From positions 1 through 33,858 of the forward strand of contig LJUX01000009.1 in assembly GCA_001304155.1 (NCBI GenBank): DNA of 33,858 nucleotides, written 5' to 3'. The stretch's first letter is position 1. The number at the start of each line of letters is the position of its first letter. Below the pieces are notes generated by a model that ran no database searches, was not told the DNA's origin, and saw only the letters and a list, made by a program, of their open reading frames with translations. This document shows positions 31,131 to 33,858 of the stretch, piece by piece. The stretch comes from a candidate division Zixibacteria bacterium SM23_73_3. GTDB taxonomy: Bacteria; Zixibacteria; MSB-5A5; SM1-73. The position numbers and the translations under genes are program-made.

Positions 31131-33020
31131 TCACTTCAGTAGAACCATTCTTATGATCTCACACCCCTGGTTGGCTTGGAGTTTACAAAAATAGATTCCG
31201 CTGGAGACTTTTTTTCCCTGCGAGTTTTTTCCATCCCAGATTACCTTTCTCCATCCTCTGGTTTGAAAACCGTGGGTAAGCTCTTTTACTTTCTCTCCTT
31301 TCAGATTGTAAATGATGAGTTTAATCTCTGCATCCGCAGGTAAGAAGTAGGTGATATTGGTCACAGGATTGAACGGGTTGGGGTAGTTGGGGAAAAGTCT
31401 GAAATGTTGAGGAATATTTTGCTCGGAGAACTCATCCACGTGGGTGAATCCGACAAAATTTATCTCAAAGGTATCCGAGTCCAGAGGGGAAAAGCAATAT
31501 TGAAATGTGGCTGGATCTCGAAACACACAATAGTTTCCCAAAGGTAAACCAACAAATGCATAATTGCCGGATGAATCGGTAAAGGTGCTGTCCTCTTTAT
31601 CGCCCGAAAGATAAACCACAGCATTTTCTAAAGGAGTGGTCTGGTCGGTCACTTTTCCTCTGATGCTGTTTAGGGTGAGGTTCTTATAATAGTGGAGTCC
31701 TCCTTTGGACTCTCCCACAAACAGATCCAAATCATTATCTAAGTCAAAGTCACAAAGAACAGGGGAGCTTCGCTTTCCCACATCAATGGAATCGAAAGAG
31801 TCGGTGTTGAAGAGAAAGGAGAAAGCCTGAGCAGTGCCTTCATTTTGATAAAAACTAATTCTTCCTTCTTCATTTCCCACCAACAGATCATAGTCACCAT
31901 CTGAATCCATATCACCAAAGGTGGGAACACTATACCAGCCCACGTCAATCGACTCGAAATTATCCGAAACTAAGGGCCAGGAGGGAAGTTGGTAAGTGCC
32001 ATCATTTCGATAAAAATAGATCTTTCCATAAATCTGTCCTACAAACATATCCAAGTCGAAATCTCCATCGATGTCTACAAAAGTGGGGGAAACGTATGTT
32101 CCCACATCCAGGAAGTCGTATTCCCCGGGGATCAAATTCCAGAAGGCAGATTCGGCAGTTCCAATGTTTTCATAGAAATCAATTGTCCCATCCTTTCTTC
32201 CTATAAATAAATCCGGATCACCGTCACCATCGATGTCGGCAAATGTGGGAGCGGAATAATTGTCCGCATGGATGGCAAAATAATTCTCAGTGATCATGCT
32301 CCAGGAGGGGATCGGAACAGTTGCCTGGTTCTGATAGAAGCCGATGTTTCCATCATACTCTCCCACAAAAAGATCGGCATCGTCGTCGGAATCTATGTCC
32401 ACCAGAGCCGGACGGGAGTAGGATCCCAGATCAACGAAAAGATAGCTTTCGTTGAGTAACCTCCAGTCTGGAAGATAAATAGTGCCGTCATTTTTATAGA
32501 AGAATACTTGCCCTTCATCCTGCCCGATGAAAAGATCGAAATCGGAATCGTCATCGATATCCGCAAAGACAGGAGAGCTGCGTCTTCCTACATCTATGGA
32601 GTTGTAGTAAGCGGTGATCGGATCCCACTGGGGAAGAGTGTCGTTTCCAGTGTTTCTGTAGAAGTTGACGTTACCGTATTCCTCTCCCAAAAACAGATCA
32701 AAGTCTCCATCCGCATCTATATCCACGAAAGTGGGGATGCTTTTTGCTCCCACATCAATGGAGTCGTAGTTTTCAGAGACGAGATACCATGAAGGCGTTT
32801 CCTTGGTTCCATCGTTGCGATAGAAGCTGAGTGTACCATCCTCTTTCCCCACGAATAGATCTAAGTCTGAGTCAGCGTCGATGTCTGCAAAGACTGGAGC
32901 GCTTTCCAAGCCCACATCAATGGAATTATAGAAATCGGTAATCTGAACCCAGATGGGAGAATTTATGTCACCCTCGTTTCTGAAAAAGCTCACTTTTCCG
33001 TCTTTATTACCCACAAACAA
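31131..33020 (-). pseudogene. FG-GAP/VCBS repeat surface protein, 5'-truncated, with sorting domain
   Basis: A 629-residue frame made of eight full repeats of about 47 residues with the calcium-loop pattern F-x-DIDxDxDxDLFVG, each followed by FYRNDGT. After these come a carboxypeptidase-regulatory-like domain (about 460-520) and a C-terminal sorting/FlgD-like domain (NYPNPFNPVTNITYFLP, then WDGKNSQGKKVSSGIYF). Such proteins are exported, probably by a type IX-like route. The 5' end is broken. The first residues read LFVGNKDGK, the second half of a repeat, and similarity stops at once upstream. An in-frame TAA lies eight codons before. There is no signal peptide, and the only start is TTG at 33020. 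The recombinase gene begins 34 bases further on. The C-terminal domain is intact, so a signal peptide and at least half a repeat are missing. Confidence 0.82.
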
Positions 33021-33054
33021 TCCGATGGGGATTCTTGCCTTGTCTTACAAGAAG
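33021..33054. other. Recombination junction between recombinase and truncated FG-GAP gene
   Basis: This 34-base gap separates the stop of the tyrosine recombinase from the first recognisable codon of the FG-GAP gene. It contains a short inverted repeat (cttgt / acaag, 3-base loop, in cttgtcttacaag). Coding similarity of the FG-GAP gene breaks off at its lower edge. It may include an attachment-site remnant, but no second copy is visible in the window. Confidence 0.45.
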
Positions 33055-33858
33055 TTAGGCGGGAGGATTGACTTTTGTTTCAATTTTGTTTCCAAATCGC
33101 AGGACTTGGACGGCTTTTGTCCTATGATCTGGAGACAGGTGGGAGTAACGTTCGGTCACCGTTATTGTCGAGTGACCCATCAGTTCTTGGACCGTTCTGA
33201 GATCGACTCCTGACATCACCAAGTAGCTGGCAAACGTGTGCCTGAGGGTATGCAAACAGGCGTTCTTTACGCCCGCTTTCTTCAGTATCGTTCTAAATCT
33301 ACTCCACAAGCATTTCTCTGAGTGAAACGGCTGATCGTGTCCGTTGTCGAAGACATACTTGCCTCTTTGGGGCAGGTCCATTAGAGTCTTCTCTACCTCT
33401 GCATTCATGGGGATTGATCGTGCCTTATAGCTCTTGGGATGAAACCCGGTCTCAGGCTTCGACTGAACTTTGATCAGCTTGTTCTGGAAATCAATGTCTT
33501 CCCATTCGAGGTAAGCCAACTCCGCTCTTCTCAGGCCAGTGTTGAGCAGAACCGTGATAACCTTCTGCATCAGGGGATCAGCGATGGTCAGAACCTTCTC
33601 GATCTCTTCGACCGTAAGGTATCTTAGCTCTCGGACATTGCTGTTCTTAAGCTTCTTGAAATCTTTGAGTGGGTTTTCTCTCAAACTTCTCCATTCGACC
33701 GCCTTGTTCAGCATGGCCTTGATGAGCATAAGATCATTATTGAAATTAGCTGCACTGGAAGCCTGTAAAATCCTGCCCTTGTATTCCTCTACCAACCCAG
33801 GAGTAATCCCCCTGAGCCTTGTGACTCCTTTCTGCTCCAAAAAACGTGAGAACTTCTT
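33055..33858 (-). CDS. Tyrosine recombinase (integrase), 5' end beyond the window
   Basis: A phage-integrase-family site-specific recombinase that cuts and rejoins DNA through a tyrosine. Visible catalytic residues are R in NTGLRRAEL, K in the beta-hairpin region, H-x-x-R in LHTLRHTFAS, H in LMGHSTI and the nucleophile Y in TERYSHL. The N-terminal core-binding (SAM-like) domain is only partly present. The frame is open through the window edge, so the first visible TTG at 33840 is probably not the real start. It ends in NKIETKVNPPA just before the truncated FG-GAP gene. Whether it belongs to an integron, an integrated element or a housekeeping Xer pair cannot be told here. The lineage-specific context favours a mobile element. 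Confidence 0.93.
   Translation of the reverse strand, partial: KKFSRFLEQKGVTRLRGITPGLVEEYKGRILQASSAANFNNDLMLIKAMLNKAVEWRSLRENPLKDFKKLKNSNVRELRYLTVEEIEKVLTIADPLMQKVITVLLNTGLRRAELAYLEWEDIDFQNKLIKVQSKPETGFHPKSYKARSIPMNAEVEKTLMDLPQRGKYVFDNGHDQPFHSEKCLWSRFRTILKKAGVKNACLHTLRHTFASYLVMSGVDLRTVQELMGHSTITVTERYSHLSPDHRTKAVQVLRFGNKIETKVNPPA

Noticed and set aside
31989-32792. Plus-strand open frames with internal similarity to one another
   Set aside because: They are antisense to the FG-GAP repeats, so their similarity comes from the tandem repeats of the real gene.

Overview
The window (33.9 kb, moderate GC) is bacterial chromosomal DNA. It holds about 25 protein-coding genes on both strands plus a tmRNA gene. 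Several features point to the Fibrobacteres-Chlorobi-Bacteroidetes (FCB) side of the tree: a gingipain-type C25 peptidase ending in a dockerin, an FG-GAP repeat protein ending in a secretion/sorting domain with the NYPNPFNP motif, a DUF5916 outer-membrane protein, and a GldA/GldF/GldG-like ABC cluster. The dockerin wording and the many small palindromic intergenic repeats would suit an uncultured candidate phylum such as Zixibacteria. That placement is inference; no marker gene in the window settles it.

Layout. (1) 31-933: a ROK sugar kinase. (2) 5533-1034, minus strand: miaB, a GAF-receiver protein, a MetE-like protein and an orphan PD-(D/E)XK-like protein, behind a good sigma70-type promoter. 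(3) 5740-15096: a surface/export block with a DUF5916 outer-membrane protein, the C25 peptidase, two small lipoproteins, a putative envelope protein and a beta-propeller/transglutaminase fusion. (4) 15271-15628: ssrA (tmRNA), then a GIY-YIG protein and a PtsN-like EIIA. (5) 18239-17044, minus strand: a SpoIIE-type phosphatase with an N-terminal ferritin-like half domain, followed by a 54-residue rubredoxin. pyrF diverges from it, and both promoters are close to consensus. (6) 23843-19641, minus strand: gldA, gldF, gldG and a DUF4340 gene. (7) 25508-24120: an alanine/glycine:cation symporter; then a WxxGHW-repeat lipoprotein and an exported M3 peptidase. (8) 28417-30962: a zinc alcohol dehydrogenase and a pentapeptide-repeat membrane protein. 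(9) 33858-31131, minus strand: a tyrosine recombinase (running off the window) abutting a 5'-truncated FG-GAP/sorting-domain gene.

How the genes may work together. Much of the window serves the envelope: secreted proteases, surface repeat proteins, lipoproteins, an outer-membrane barrel and an ABC system. The most unusual unit is the ferritin-like/PP2C phosphatase plus rubredoxin pair. It looks like a redox- or oxygen-responsive phosphatase whose di-iron domain could receive electrons from the co-transcribed rubredoxin. The recombinase next to a surface gene cut in mid-repeat marks a past recombination junction. Intergenic gaps hold at least three families of small inverted-repeat elements and a degenerate ACGGATT decamer repeat that has been absorbed into the end of one coding region.
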